64,000 nt of DNA from NCBI GenBank assembly GCA_028284415.1, contig JANQRU010000007.1:744001-808000 (forward strand), given 5' to 3'. Below, in pieces: positions 25,847-34,657 of this stretch (positions within the stretch are counted from its first letter, which is position 1; every line of letters starts with the position of its first letter). Made by a program: the position numbers and the translations under genes. The stretch comes from Pyrinomonadaceae bacterium (GTDB taxonomy: Bacteria > Acidobacteriota > Blastocatellia > Pyrinomonadales > Pyrinomonadaceae). The notes under the pieces are model-generated. The model searched no databases and had not been told where the DNA came from. It was given only the letters and a program-made list of their open reading frames with translations.

Positions 25847-27328
25847 CTATTTGCTTAATCCTCTCAAAACTTCCGGAAATGGTGTTGTGTCAAAATTCCA
25901 TAAATAAGGGAGCAAGAAATATACGATCATTGATAACAGTAAAATTGATAAAATATTCATCCAAATTCCCGTTTTGACCATATTGGGAATTTTCAAATAT
26001 CCTGAACCAAAAACAACAGCATTCGGCGGAGTTGCAACAGGCAACATAAATGCACAGGAGGCAGCAACGGTCGCGGCGACCATCAATAAAAATGGATGAA
26101 CATCAATCGTTAAAGCCATCGGAGCTAAAATCGGCAAAAGCATAGCCGTCGTTGCTAAATTGGAGGTGATTTCAGTCAAGAAATTTACAGCGGCAATCAA
26201 AATAAAGACAAGCAAAATTATCGAAACTCCCTGCAAAAGTGTGATTTGCGTACCGATCCATTGGGCTAAACCGCTTGATTGAAAACCTGCCGCTAAAGCC
26301 ATTCCGCCGCCGAACAAAAGCAAAATCCCCCAAGGTAATTTAACGGCTTCATTCCAATTAATTATCCGCTTTCCATTTTCTTTTGCAGGAAGCAAAAACA
26401 AAATAACCGCTGAAATCATTGCGATTATCGTGTCATCTATTGCGGGTACAAATTGTTTAATTAAAAATGATCGAGAAATCCAAGCAACTGCTGTGAAAAC
26501 AAAAACTGTTAAGACGAGTTTTTCTTCAAACGATATTTTTCCGAGCTCACTCAATTGCTTTTTGATCTCAGCTTTTCCGCCCGGAAATTCTTTTTGTTTG
26601 AATTTGAACGCAAAACGAGTTAGATAAACCCAGCAAATTGCCAAAAGCAAAATCGAAATGGGCAAGCCGAACATAAACCATTTTGAGAATGTGATTTCAA
26701 TTCCGTAAGTTTCTTGGACAACACCTGCCAAAACCAAATTTGGTGGAGTTCCAATCAAAGTCGAGATTCCACCGATCGAAGCACTGTAAGCGATTGCGAG
26801 CATCAAGGCTTTTCCGAAAATTAAATTTTCATTTTCCTCCGTGGCAGGATTATCTTGAAGTTGTGCAACAATCGCCATTCCGATCGGGAGCATCATAACG
26901 GTTGTTGCCGTATTGGAAATCCACATAGACATAAACGCCGTTGCGATCATAAATCCAAGAATGATTTTGACAACGTCCGTGCCGACGAAATTGATGATTG
27001 ATAGGGCAATACGTTTATGTAAATTCCACTTTTCAATCGCAATCGCCAAGATAAAACCGCCAATGTACAGAAATATGTATTTATGCCCAAATGAAGCTGT
27101 TGTTTCTGTAAGATTTAGTCCGCCTGTGAGTGGAAACAAAACAATGGGTAACAGTGCTGTAACTGCAATCGGTAAGGCTTCGGTAATCCACCAAATTGCA
27201 ATCCAAGCAGTTGACGCAAGAATCGCATTGGCTTCTTTCGATAGACCTTCAGGATGAAAGAAAAACAGAATCAATAAAAATGCAATTGGACCTGCGATCA
27301 AACCAATTTTTTTTGTATCAATACTCAT
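25847..27328 (-). CDS. SLC13/DASS family Na+-coupled anion transporter
   Basis: A 493-residue polytopic membrane protein with about 11-13 hydrophobic helices. It carries the two DASS signature Ser-Asn-Thr type motifs, WISNTATTVMMLP and EITSNLATTAMLLPI, in the inverted repeats, and SIGGISTLIGTPPNLVLAG and ATPPNAVVFGSG. These bind Na+ and a dicarboxylate such as succinate; sulfate is the other possibility in the family. The esterase gene follows two bases after its stop. The upstream region holds a pair of palindromic repeats and a hairpin before the metallo-beta-lactamase gene. Confidence 0.92.
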   Translation of the reverse strand: MSIDTKKIGLIAGPIAFLLILFFFHPEGLSKEANAILASTAWIAIWWITEALPIAVTALLPIVLFPLTGGLNLTETTASFGHKYIFLYIGGFILAIAIEKWNLHKRIALSIINFVGTDVVKIILGFMIATAFMSMWISNTATTVMMLPIGMAIVAQLQDNPATEENENLIFGKALMLAIAYSASIGGISTLIGTPPNLVLAGVVQETYGIEITFSKWFMFGLPISILLLAICWVYLTRFAFKFKQKEFPGGKAEIKKQLSELGKISFEEKLVLTVFVFTAVAWISRSFLIKQFVPAIDDTIIAMISAVILFLLPAKENGKRIINWNEAVKLPWGILLLFGGGMALAAGFQSSGLAQWIGTQITLLQGVSIILLVFILIAAVNFLTEITSNLATTAMLLPILAPMALTIDVHPFLLMVAATVAASCAFMLPVATPPNAVVFGSGYLKIPNMVKTGIWMNILSILLLSMIVYFLLPYLWNFDTTPFPEVLRGLSK

Positions 27329-27357
27329 TTATAATGTTTTGATAAAGGGTGCTTTAA

Positions 27358-27406
27358 ACTCCCCTCTTTGCAAAGGAGGGGTGCCCGATAGGGCGCGGGG
27401 TGATTG
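27358..27406 (+). repeat. MITE-like palindromic repeat, left copy
   Basis: Order of parts: a hairpin CCCCTC...GAGGGG around TTTGCAAAG, then TGCCCGATAGGGCG as a second short hairpin, then GGGGTGATTG. The same order of parts, with related sequence, occurs on the other strand at 27442-27494. Such units are non-coding nomadic repeats; mobility is inferred only from structure. Confidence 0.6.
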
Positions 27407-27441
27407 TTATTGTTTAATCTATTGAACTGATTATGTTTGTC

Positions 27442-27496
27442 CAACCACCTCGCCGACAAAAAATGTCGGCACTCCTCCTTCACTAAGGAGGAGTGC
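27442..27496 (-). repeat. MITE-like palindromic repeat, right copy in inverted orientation, also a hairpin terminator
   Basis: On the minus strand the order is an 11-12 bp hairpin GCACTCCTCCTT/AAGGAGGAGTGC with a 4-base loop (27469-27496), a perfect 7-bp hairpin GCCGACA/TGTCGGC (27452-27470), then AGGTGGTTG. This matches the layout of the left copy. On the plus strand the long hairpin is followed by TTTTTT, so it could also terminate transcription that enters from the left. Confidence 0.65.
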
Positions 27497-27511
27497 TTTT
27501 TTATTCGTTAT

Positions 27512-28450
27512 TTAATCATTCTGTTTTTTTTCTTGTTCCTTTTTCAGCTTTTCCAAATATGTATTTTCATAGTGCTTGATTTTTTCTTTGTAACCTTCAG
27601 TGTCAACGAATCTTTGCGGATCGTATTTATCGCCGGGTTTGTATTTTTCATGTAGATTGAAATGACCTGCATGCGAAGAAACCCAAATATCAAATTTCAA
27701 TTCTTTTTGTCTGGCAAAAGTCTTTGCATATGCTTCGGCAATGTTTGGGAAAAGCGGCATTCCGGTTAATTTCACACCACGGCTTGTATTGACACTGCCC
27801 ATATTTACGATCAGAACTCGATAATTTTTGCCGTTATCAAATGTGTCAAAGGTAAAACTACTCGCTCCTTTCGTGTGTCCCGGATGATGATGAAGTTTGA
27901 GAGTAGTTTTGCCTAATTTTATCTTGCTTCCGTGTTTTAAATGCCTGTCAACTTTAACGGGTTCGAAGACAGCCCCACAAAACATTTTTGAGAACTTAAA
28001 TGGGTCAGAATTAAAGAATTGATGAATTCCACCGCTTTCCAAAACAGAAACATCGTCCTTATGAGCAAAAAGTTTTGCGTTTGTAAGTCTTTTGATTTCA
28101 GCCAATTCCGCAACGTGATCCCAATGAGCTTGCATTGTCAGCAGGGTCTTTATGTCGGAAAAGTTAAACCCAAGTGATTCGACGCTTTTCTTAATTTCTT
28201 TTGTCGAATCATAAACGCCTGTATTGATCAAGATATGTCCTTCGTCAGTTGTGATTAGATAAACCGCCAGATCATAACCACCGACATAATACAAATTCCC
28301 AACAACTCGAAAAGCCGGAAATGTTTTTGTCCAGTTTTCTCTAGTTATCGGAAGACGTGCGTAGTTTTGACTTTGGGAAAAGATGGTTAAATTCAACAAA
28401 AATAGGCAGAAGATCATTGTTAAAATCGATCTTTGCAAAATATTTTTCAC
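27512..28450 (-). CDS. Subclass B3 metallo-beta-lactamase-fold protein, Gln variant (GOB-like)
   Basis: About 312 residues from the GTG at 28450, which gives a normal signal peptide (MKNILQRSILTMIF...IFSQ). TTG starts at 28471 and 28486 are also in frame; the first follows a GGGG run, so the exact start is open. The metal site is QAHWDH (Gln at B3 position 116, then His118, Asp120, His121), HPGHTKG with His196, and SSHAGHF with His263. Replacement of His116 by Gln is the hallmark of GOB-type B3 lactamases. The sequence MQAHWDHVAELAEIKRLTNA matches that clan. Activity on beta-lactams is not proven. It overlaps no gene from this start; the peptidase gene lies just upstream. Confidence 0.88.
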   Translation of the reverse strand: MKNILQRSILTMIFCLFLLNLTIFSQSQNYARLPITRENWTKTFPAFRVVGNLYYVGGYDLAVYLITTDEGHILINTGVYDSTKEIKKSVESLGFNFSDIKTLLTMQAHWDHVAELAEIKRLTNAKLFAHKDDVSVLESGGIHQFFNSDPFKFSKMFCGAVFEPVKVDRHLKHGSKIKLGKTTLKLHHHPGHTKGASSFTFDTFDNGKNYRVLIVNMGSVNTSRGVKLTGMPLFPNIAEAYAKTFARQKELKFDIWVSSHAGHFNLHEKYKPGDKYDPQRFVDTEGYKEKIKHYENTYLEKLKKEQEKKQND

Positions 28451-28472
28451 TCTTGAGATATTTTTTCTCAAA

Positions 28473-29744
28473 TTATTTAACCCCAACTATTCCCAAAGTA
28501 ATTAACAACGCTCTCTGACTTCCGATGTGGCTGTCCTTTGAATCCCATTGCTCATCCAGAGAATGAGCACCTTTTCCAATTCCGCCTCCGCCAATTGTGA
28601 TTGCGGGAATTCCAATACTAATCGGTAAGTTTGAATCAGTGCTGGAAAAACCAAAATTATTCTGCACATTCTTAAATTTATTTGCAGCCGAAGCAATTTG
28701 GATAATTGGAGAATCTTGCGATTGAGTCCCAGTTGGACGATCGCCGATGAGCTTTATATCAAGTTTCAAGGGTTTGTTGTTATTCCAACGATCATTTTCT
28801 TCTTTGAGTGCAATTTCAGCGTCGAATTTAAATCTTTTGACTATTTTTTCGAGTTCATAAGGATCACGCGAACGCATATCAATATCAAATGATGCTTCGC
28901 GGGCGATAGAGTTTACACTTGTGCCACCGCGAATCATTCCGACGCTAAAAGTTGTTTTTGGAGTTACGGGAGTTTGAAACTCGGAGATTTTTGCAATCAA
29001 ACGTCCAACTGCGTGAATCGGATTTGCCATTCCAAAAGCACTGTAGGAATGTCCGCCAGGACCCGAGAAAGTGACGCGAAATCTTTTACTACCAACTGCT
29101 CCCGTCGTAATTCTCAAACCTCCTCCGTCAATTGAGATAAAATGTGTGATTTTATCTTTTAGTTCGACATTGAAAAGATGTTTAACGCCCTTCAGATCAC
29201 CTAATCCTTCTTCACCGACATTGGCAACAAAAATAATGTTTCCGATTGTTTCGACATTGTGCTTTTCGAGTGACTTTGCGATTGCCAGCAAAAGTGTTAA
29301 GCCTCGGCTGTCATCACCGATCCCGGGGATTTTGATTACTGTGCCTTCGCGTTTGGTTTCAAGTTTTGTATCCATCGCAAAGACCGTATCGAGATGAGCG
29401 GCTAAAACAAGTGTCGGAGCATCCTTTCCACCCGTTCCCATACGTTCGCCGAGAACATTTCCGACAGCATCAACTCTTACATTTTTCAAACCAATTTCTT
29501 CAAAACGTTTTTTGAAATATAATCCACGTTTCTGCTCTTGAAAGGTTGGTGCTGGAATCTCGGTGATTTTCACCTGCTCTTCAATGGTTTCAGGCTCAAT
29601 TTCTTTTATGTAATCAAATGCTTTCTTAATATTTGACCTTTTCATCAAAGATTCCATATCTGTATCAAGTTGTGCTAGACCTGCCCCTGCTTGTAAACCT
29701 GCCAAAGTAATTATCAGTAAAATCTTCCTTAATCTAAAATTCAT
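28473..29744 (-). CDS. Exported M20-family zinc aminopeptidase/carboxypeptidase
   Basis: A 423-residue protein with a signal peptide (cleavage near GLA-Q, residue 25). Two-zinc ligands are visible: AAHLDTVFAMD (His, Asp), PGIGDDSRGLT (bridging Asp), NVGEEGLGD (Glu pair, catalytic base), and a final His in GKGAHSLDEQWDS. A dimerisation domain lies between residues about 215 and 320 (GGHSYSAFGMANPIHAVGRL). It resembles peptidase T-like tripeptidases. The close downstream neighbour is the B3 metallo-beta-lactamase-fold gene, on the same strand, probably the same transcript. Confidence 0.92.
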   Translation of the reverse strand: MNFRLRKILLIITLAGLQAGAGLAQLDTDMESLMKRSNIKKAFDYIKEIEPETIEEQVKITEIPAPTFQEQKRGLYFKKRFEEIGLKNVRVDAVGNVLGERMGTGGKDAPTLVLAAHLDTVFAMDTKLETKREGTVIKIPGIGDDSRGLTLLLAIAKSLEKHNVETIGNIIFVANVGEEGLGDLKGVKHLFNVELKDKITHFISIDGGGLRITTGAVGSKRFRVTFSGPGGHSYSAFGMANPIHAVGRLIAKISEFQTPVTPKTTFSVGMIRGGTSVNSIAREASFDIDMRSRDPYELEKIVKRFKFDAEIALKEENDRWNNNKPLKLDIKLIGDRPTGTQSQDSPIIQIASAANKFKNVQNNFGFSSTDSNLPISIGIPAITIGGGGIGKGAHSLDEQWDSKDSHIGSQRALLITLGIVGVK

Positions 29745-29915
29745 AAATTTGTTATTTCCAAAAACCCTTTCTTCTAAAAAATTATCGGTTCTATCTTATG
29801 CTGAAACCGCATTTGATAAAACCGATAAACATACAGAAAATTTAGTGTGACGGGAAATTAACACCGAAGAACATTGCTTTAGCAATAAAACCCGAGCTAA
29901 TTTCCCAAATCGAAA

Positions 29916-32900
29916 CTAGAAGTTTAATTTCAACGCAAATTGCATCAATCTTGGATTTGTAATTGTGCAAGTAGTCTGACCAAAGCTAGCACTCAAAATA
30001 TTTGTAGTCGGTGTACAGAAGTTTACATTATTAAGAGCATTGAAAACTTCCCAACGAAATTCCAAATTCGTACTTTCGGTAATTTGTGTGCGCTTTGATA
30101 AATTGAAATCAACTTTCAGACGTGACGGACCAAAGATTGGTGTTTGATCCAACTCACCAAGTTCGCCAACATTTGGTAATTGGAACAAGCCTTGTACCGC
30201 ATTTGGATCTGTACAGTTTGCTCCGGAATTAAATGACAAACAGGGATCAAACCAAAAGATATTACCAGCGATGTCTTGTCTTCCGGTCAAACCCTGAAGT
30301 TCACTTGATGTAAACGGCTGTGATAAATTTACAGTGTTGTCATCAGAAATAGATGCACGATGAAATGTACCAATACCGGAAACAATCGAAAGTGGACGAC
30401 CACTACGCCAGTTTACGATTCCGCCAAACTGCCAACCACTTATTAACGTCCCGATGATACCTTTTCCAGTGCCGAAAGACTTGCCTTTACCAAATGGTAG
30501 TTCGTAAATCCAATTTGCCTTGAACAAATGTCTCGGCATAATTTCTTGTTCGCTGTAATCTGGGTTATTGACTGAACTTGCCCTCGTGTCATTAGTTAAA
30601 ATACTGTTATCACCATCAAAATCCGAAAGCGCTCTTCCATAAGTGTAGTTAGCCTGTACCGTCAAACCACGCGAGAACCGCCTTCGCACTTCGAGTTGGA
30701 GTGCATGATATGTCGAAAAACTAGTGTTCGTAAGTCGTCGTGAACTTGCAACAAATGGATTTACCGAGAAGAAATTAAGCGGTAAGCGACCTGACAGAAC
30801 CGCTCCCCAAAATACTCCCCCGCGAATACGACTCTGACCTGATGAAGGTCTTGATGAGCGGTCAATCAACAATTCATCCAAAAACTCACCCGGTGAGTTA
30901 CGTTCTAAAGCTACGCGTAGCCCTGAAGTACTTCTTGCCAGTCGAGTTTGATCAGGAGCAATCAACTCATCTATAAACGGATTGGGAACGCTACAAGAAT
31001 AACTACGTTCGTCAAATCTAGTCTCACCGTTGGCACGATTACACGCCAAATTCTGTTGTGCTAGTAAAAATGAATCTAAAAACGTCAGTCCGGAAACAGG
31101 ATCAAGTGCGTTGATATTATACTCATTGTAATCTTCTACGCGTCGAAGATTATTACCTCGATTTCCTAAGTAGCGAACTTCAATAGCTAAGTCACGAAAA
31201 ATTTCACGCTGAATTCCGACCGTCCACTCTGTATAGTATGGTGTTCCTAAATCCTTCTTGAATGTGCGATGATCTTGTGTGGTGCTATCCAAGATAGAAC
31301 GAGAAGACGGAACTGCAAATGTTGGCACAGGAGGAACCGGAATGTTCCCGTTCAAATCCCTTAAGAACAAAACATTATTAACGCAATTGTTGTCATCTGG
31401 AACACAATCTTGATTTACTGTAAGACCTTCATTGTCATCAGCATTTCCATCAACAATATTGAAGTTATTTTGTGCGTAACTAATGCGGAATCCTGCACGA
31501 ACAGATGTTTTTCCATCCTTAAACGGATCCCAAGCGACACCTAATACAGGAGCAAAATTATTAAAATCCCTATCCCAAAGTGGTCGCCCATTGTTTGAAC
31601 CGCCAAGTGCATATTTCACAGTGCAAGCATCAATTAAATCTCTCGCATTAGCAGTAGTTGGGGCTAATGGTAATTGATTCAAAGTTGGGCATGGTGTGCC
31701 ATTAAATACACCTGGATTGAAGAAGCCATCACTACCTGAAACACCAAAAACTGAATCTTCTCCGCCTTCAGGTAAAAGTAATAACCCCGATGTTTCAATT
31801 GGTACACCTGCATATTCCCAACGTATTCCAAGATTGAGCGTAAGATTTGGTATTAAGTTCCAATTATCCTGAACAAACCAATCAAACTCTCGAACACGGT
31901 ATCTTCTTCTCTCAGGAGCTCCCAAAACAAAACCTGAATCAGCTGATGTTGCGTTGTAACGAATCTCAACCCCGCTGATTGCCCCTACGAGATTATTCAT
32001 CAAATCTCTAGCTCGCTCATAATCAGCACTTTCGATATCACTTCCGCCTGATAAATTGCGTAAATCGGTTTCACTAAAACCCGGTGGGAAATCATTATCG
32101 TCAAGCAGCAATTCAGGTTGACTGTTAAAGAAGCTATAGTTATCTACCCATCTATGTCGAAACTCACCACCAAATTTCAGTTGGTGATTGCCAGTTACCC
32201 AAGTAAGAGTATTACGTAAATTGACTGTTACATTATCACGAACAGAATCCCCTCCGCCCGGCTCATAAGGGTCGGTTATTGTATTTAGATTTATCGTGTA
32301 TGGAGTCCCGAAAGGTTGCTTACGTTGAAAAGCATTTTCACCGCCAAGAAACCCAAAACGAAACTCGTTGAAAATTGTAGATGTAAGACTTGATCTAAGA
32401 CCGACACCAAATGCACGTGAATGAGTTAAGCGTGCTCCGAGTGGACCAAGATCAGGAAATCTTGGCTCCCGATCATTGATAAAATCACCATCAATTTCTC
32501 TGTCAGTATAATTAATTGTTCCAAAGAAACTATGTTTATCGTTGAATTTGTGGTCAATTCGAAATGATGGTAAGTGCTGATACAAAAGCGAAGACGCATT
32601 AAAGCGATAGCCGCCAGTGTTTAGTCCATCACCGATAATGAAGTTATTCGGCAAAGGAATTGACGGAAAAATTGTTCCTGAGATAAATGGGTCAAGACTT
32701 GTAGGATTTGCCACGTTAAAACGACTATCAACACAATCTTCACCAATTGTCACTTGGACATTCGCCCCGCACTCCAAAAGATTCACACTACGAATTAATC
32801 CCGGGTTTGCCGCTACATTTTCAGGGGTTGTCAATACATTATCCAAGTATCGGAAAATCCCCTGTCTTGCTTGAGCTGTATAAACTACACGGTTTACAGC

Positions 32901-33893
32901 AATTCCTCTTGATTGACGTTGTTGCTCATAACCAAAGAAGAAAAAGGTTTTGTCTTTCCAAATCGGTCCACCTATGCGTCCACCAAATTGGTTACGAATG
33001 AGTTTAGGTTTTTCGACTCCTGCTGAATTGTTGAAAAAGTCATTAGCATTAAAAATCGTGTTTCGGTGAAACCAAAAAAGTGATCCGCGAAACTTATTTG
33101 TCCCTGAGCGAGTCACAGCCGAAATTTGTGAGCCACCTCGACTATATTCTGCCGACGAAATTCCTGTAACTACCTTAAATTCCTGAACGTTTTCTGCGGA
33201 AAGTGCAAGCAATGGCTGATCGAGCATAATTGTCGAGGTGCGAATTAAATTATCCTGCGTATCTATGCCATCTAAAGTAATATTAACCGAGCTATGTCTT
33301 TGTCCATTAACCAACAATTTATTTCCCTGTCCATCAGGACTTCGCTCGAAATAAACTCCTGCTTGCTGCCGTGCTAAAAGTGCGACATTTCGTCCATTTA
33401 ATGGGAGTTCCAAAACACGCCGCTCATCAACTACTGTGCTTATTTCTGAGTTTGTTGTATTAACTATTTCTTGTGCCTGTGATGCATCTACAGTTACTTC
33501 TTCTTGAAAATTACCAACCTGCATTGTGATATTCACGCTAGCAGTTTTACCAACCTCTACTAAAACATCTTGAACTAACGTTCGACGAAAGTTAGAGGCT
33601 TCGACGACAATTTGATAAAGCCCAAGACGAACATTTGGAATAGTAAATTTACCATTAGCTGATGTTGTTGCACTATATACCGTATTTGTCGCTATATGCG
33701 TTGCCTTAACGCTTGCTCCCGGAAGTGCCGCTTTAGCTTCATCAAATACAGAACCTGAAAGCTGTCCCGTCACTTGTTGTGCTACGACTGAACCAGCCAT
33801 TAAAAGTGTCATTAAAACAAGACTTACCACAATTTGTCTGGTTGAAATTCGACGGTAGTTTGAATGTTTTTTTCCACACAAGAACAATTTCAT
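29916..33893 (-). CDS. Oar-like TonB-dependent receptor with carboxypeptidase-regulatory domain
   Basis: A 1325-residue outer-membrane protein. I start it at the ATG at 33893, which has AGGAGG eight bases upstream; the further upstream in-frame ATGs overlap that site. The signal peptide spans about residues 20-38. A CarboxypepD_reg-like beta-sandwich follows (GQLSGSVFDEAKAALPGASV, GKFTIPNVRLGLYQIVVEA). The plug domain has RRVLELPLNGRNVALLARQQ and SSAEYSRGGSQISAVTRSGTN, then a very long 22-strand-type barrel that ends in the typical aromatic residue, ALKLNF. Family members import large substrates or have peptide roles; the ligand is unknown. No TonB gene is nearby. Confidence 0.95.
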   Translation of the reverse strand: MKLFLCGKKHSNYRRISTRQIVVSLVLMTLLMAGSVVAQQVTGQLSGSVFDEAKAALPGASVKATHIATNTVYSATTSANGKFTIPNVRLGLYQIVVEASNFRRTLVQDVLVEVGKTASVNITMQVGNFQEEVTVDASQAQEIVNTTNSEISTVVDERRVLELPLNGRNVALLARQQAGVYFERSPDGQGNKLLVNGQRHSSVNITLDGIDTQDNLIRTSTIMLDQPLLALSAENVQEFKVVTGISSAEYSRGGSQISAVTRSGTNKFRGSLFWFHRNTIFNANDFFNNSAGVEKPKLIRNQFGGRIGGPIWKDKTFFFFGYEQQRQSRGIAVNRVVYTAQARQGIFRYLDNVLTTPENVAANPGLIRSVNLLECGANVQVTIGEDCVDSRFNVANPTSLDPFISGTIFPSIPLPNNFIIGDGLNTGGYRFNASSLLYQHLPSFRIDHKFNDKHSFFGTINYTDREIDGDFINDREPRFPDLGPLGARLTHSRAFGVGLRSSLTSTIFNEFRFGFLGGENAFQRKQPFGTPYTINLNTITDPYEPGGGDSVRDNVTVNLRNTLTWVTGNHQLKFGGEFRHRWVDNYSFFNSQPELLLDDNDFPPGFSETDLRNLSGGSDIESADYERARDLMNNLVGAISGVEIRYNATSADSGFVLGAPERRRYRVREFDWFVQDNWNLIPNLTLNLGIRWEYAGVPIETSGLLLLPEGGEDSVFGVSGSDGFFNPGVFNGTPCPTLNQLPLAPTTANARDLIDACTVKYALGGSNNGRPLWDRDFNNFAPVLGVAWDPFKDGKTSVRAGFRISYAQNNFNIVDGNADDNEGLTVNQDCVPDDNNCVNNVLFLRDLNGNIPVPPVPTFAVPSSRSILDSTTQDHRTFKKDLGTPYYTEWTVGIQREIFRDLAIEVRYLGNRGNNLRRVEDYNEYNINALDPVSGLTFLDSFLLAQQNLACNRANGETRFDERSYSCSVPNPFIDELIAPDQTRLARSTSGLRVALERNSPGEFLDELLIDRSSRPSSGQSRIRGGVFWGAVLSGRLPLNFFSVNPFVASSRRLTNTSFSTYHALQLEVRRRFSRGLTVQANYTYGRALSDFDGDNSILTNDTRASSVNNPDYSEQEIMPRHLFKANWIYELPFGKGKSFGTGKGIIGTLISGWQFGGIVNWRSGRPLSIVSGIGTFHRASISDDNTVNLSQPFTSSELQGLTGRQDIAGNIFWFDPCLSFNSGANCTDPNAVQGLFQLPNVGELGELDQTPIFGPSRLKVDFNLSKRTQITESTNLEFRWEVFNALNNVNFCTPTTNILSASFGQTTCTITNPRLMQFALKLNF

Positions 33894-34161
33894 AGTTGAT
33901 TTCCTCCTCATCAAGGCAAGACCTTAGAGTAATTACGCTCTTTCTAAATATTCAAAAAACAAACTGCAACTTGTAATTAACTCTTTCCGTTATTTCCTAA
34001 ACCTTTAGAAAATAGATAACTTCCCCATTTTCAAAATATGGAAGTAAAGTTCTGAAACTTATGGGGATTTTCTACTTGTTAATTAGTAAAAGGCTTAATT
34101 TTATTGGTAATTCTTAGTGAGATAACATTAACATAGAATAGAAATTTGTGTCTATAAAATT

Positions 34162-34182
34162 TGTAACAAATATGTAACAAAT
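34162..34182. repeat. Tandem 10-base direct repeat TGTAACAAAT
   Basis: TGTAACAAAT occurs at 34162-34171 and 34173-34182, one base apart, so the repeat period is 11 bases, one helical turn. It lies in the 296-base gap between the TonB receptor start and the end of the acetyltransferase gene, upstream of the receptor. A regulator binding site for the receptor promoter is possible; nothing else shows this. Confidence 0.4.
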
Positions 34183-34189
34183 TTGCCTA

Positions 34190-34657
34190 CTAATCTACTG
34201 AAAGCTTAAAAATATAAGCATCTTCCGTTGGATTTTGGTAGTAATTTTTTCTAACAAACTGCTTTGAGAATCTATTTTTTTTATAGAATTTTATAGCCTG
34301 TGAATTTGATTTTCTAACCTCCAACCAGACTTCAGCAACTTTTTTACTTCTTAACTCTCTTAAAACTTCGTCGAATAAGCTTTGTCCAATTCCTATGCTT
34401 TGAAAAGATTTATCTACAGCAATATTGTAGATTTCGGCTGAATTATTTTCGTCATTACCGACTAATATGCGAACAACTGCAAAACCTACTACTTGATTGT
34501 TTTCAAGCTTGGCTACCTTGCAGATCGAACTGTCTCTTTCGAGTTCCTTAACGTAATCATTATATTTCCAAGAACTCAAATTATTGTCAGTTTGAATTCT
34601 CAAAACCTCTTCCAAATCCCTTTTTTTCATCTGGGAAATTTTAACTTTTGGTTTCAT
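34190..34657 (-). CDS. rimI: GNAT acetyltransferase, RimI-like
   Basis: A 155-residue protein from the ATG at 34657; an in-frame GTG at 34687 is further inside the MscS gene. It has the GNAT acetyl-CoA motif: EIYNIAVDKSFQSIGIGQSLFDEVL (QxxGxG/A type loop). The conserved ending is VWLEVRKSNSQAIKFYKKNRF, with YYQNPTEDAYIFKL at the C-terminus, as in RimI, which acetylates the N-terminus of ribosomal protein S18. Other GNAT targets are possible. It overlaps the end of the mscS-like gene by 17 bases, so the two are in one transcript. Confidence 0.82.
   Translation of the reverse strand: MKPKVKISQMKKRDLEEVLRIQTDNNLSSWKYNDYVKELERDSSICKVAKLENNQVVGFAVVRILVGNDENNSAEIYNIAVDKSFQSIGIGQSLFDEVLRELRSKKVAEVWLEVRKSNSQAIKFYKKNRFSKQFVRKNYYQNPTEDAYIFKLSVD

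Noticed and set aside
27437..27655. Plus-strand open frame crossing the palindromic repeat and the end of the B3 lactamase gene
   Set aside because: Phenylalanine- and leucine-rich composition is typical of an antisense frame; it has no family match or ribosome site.
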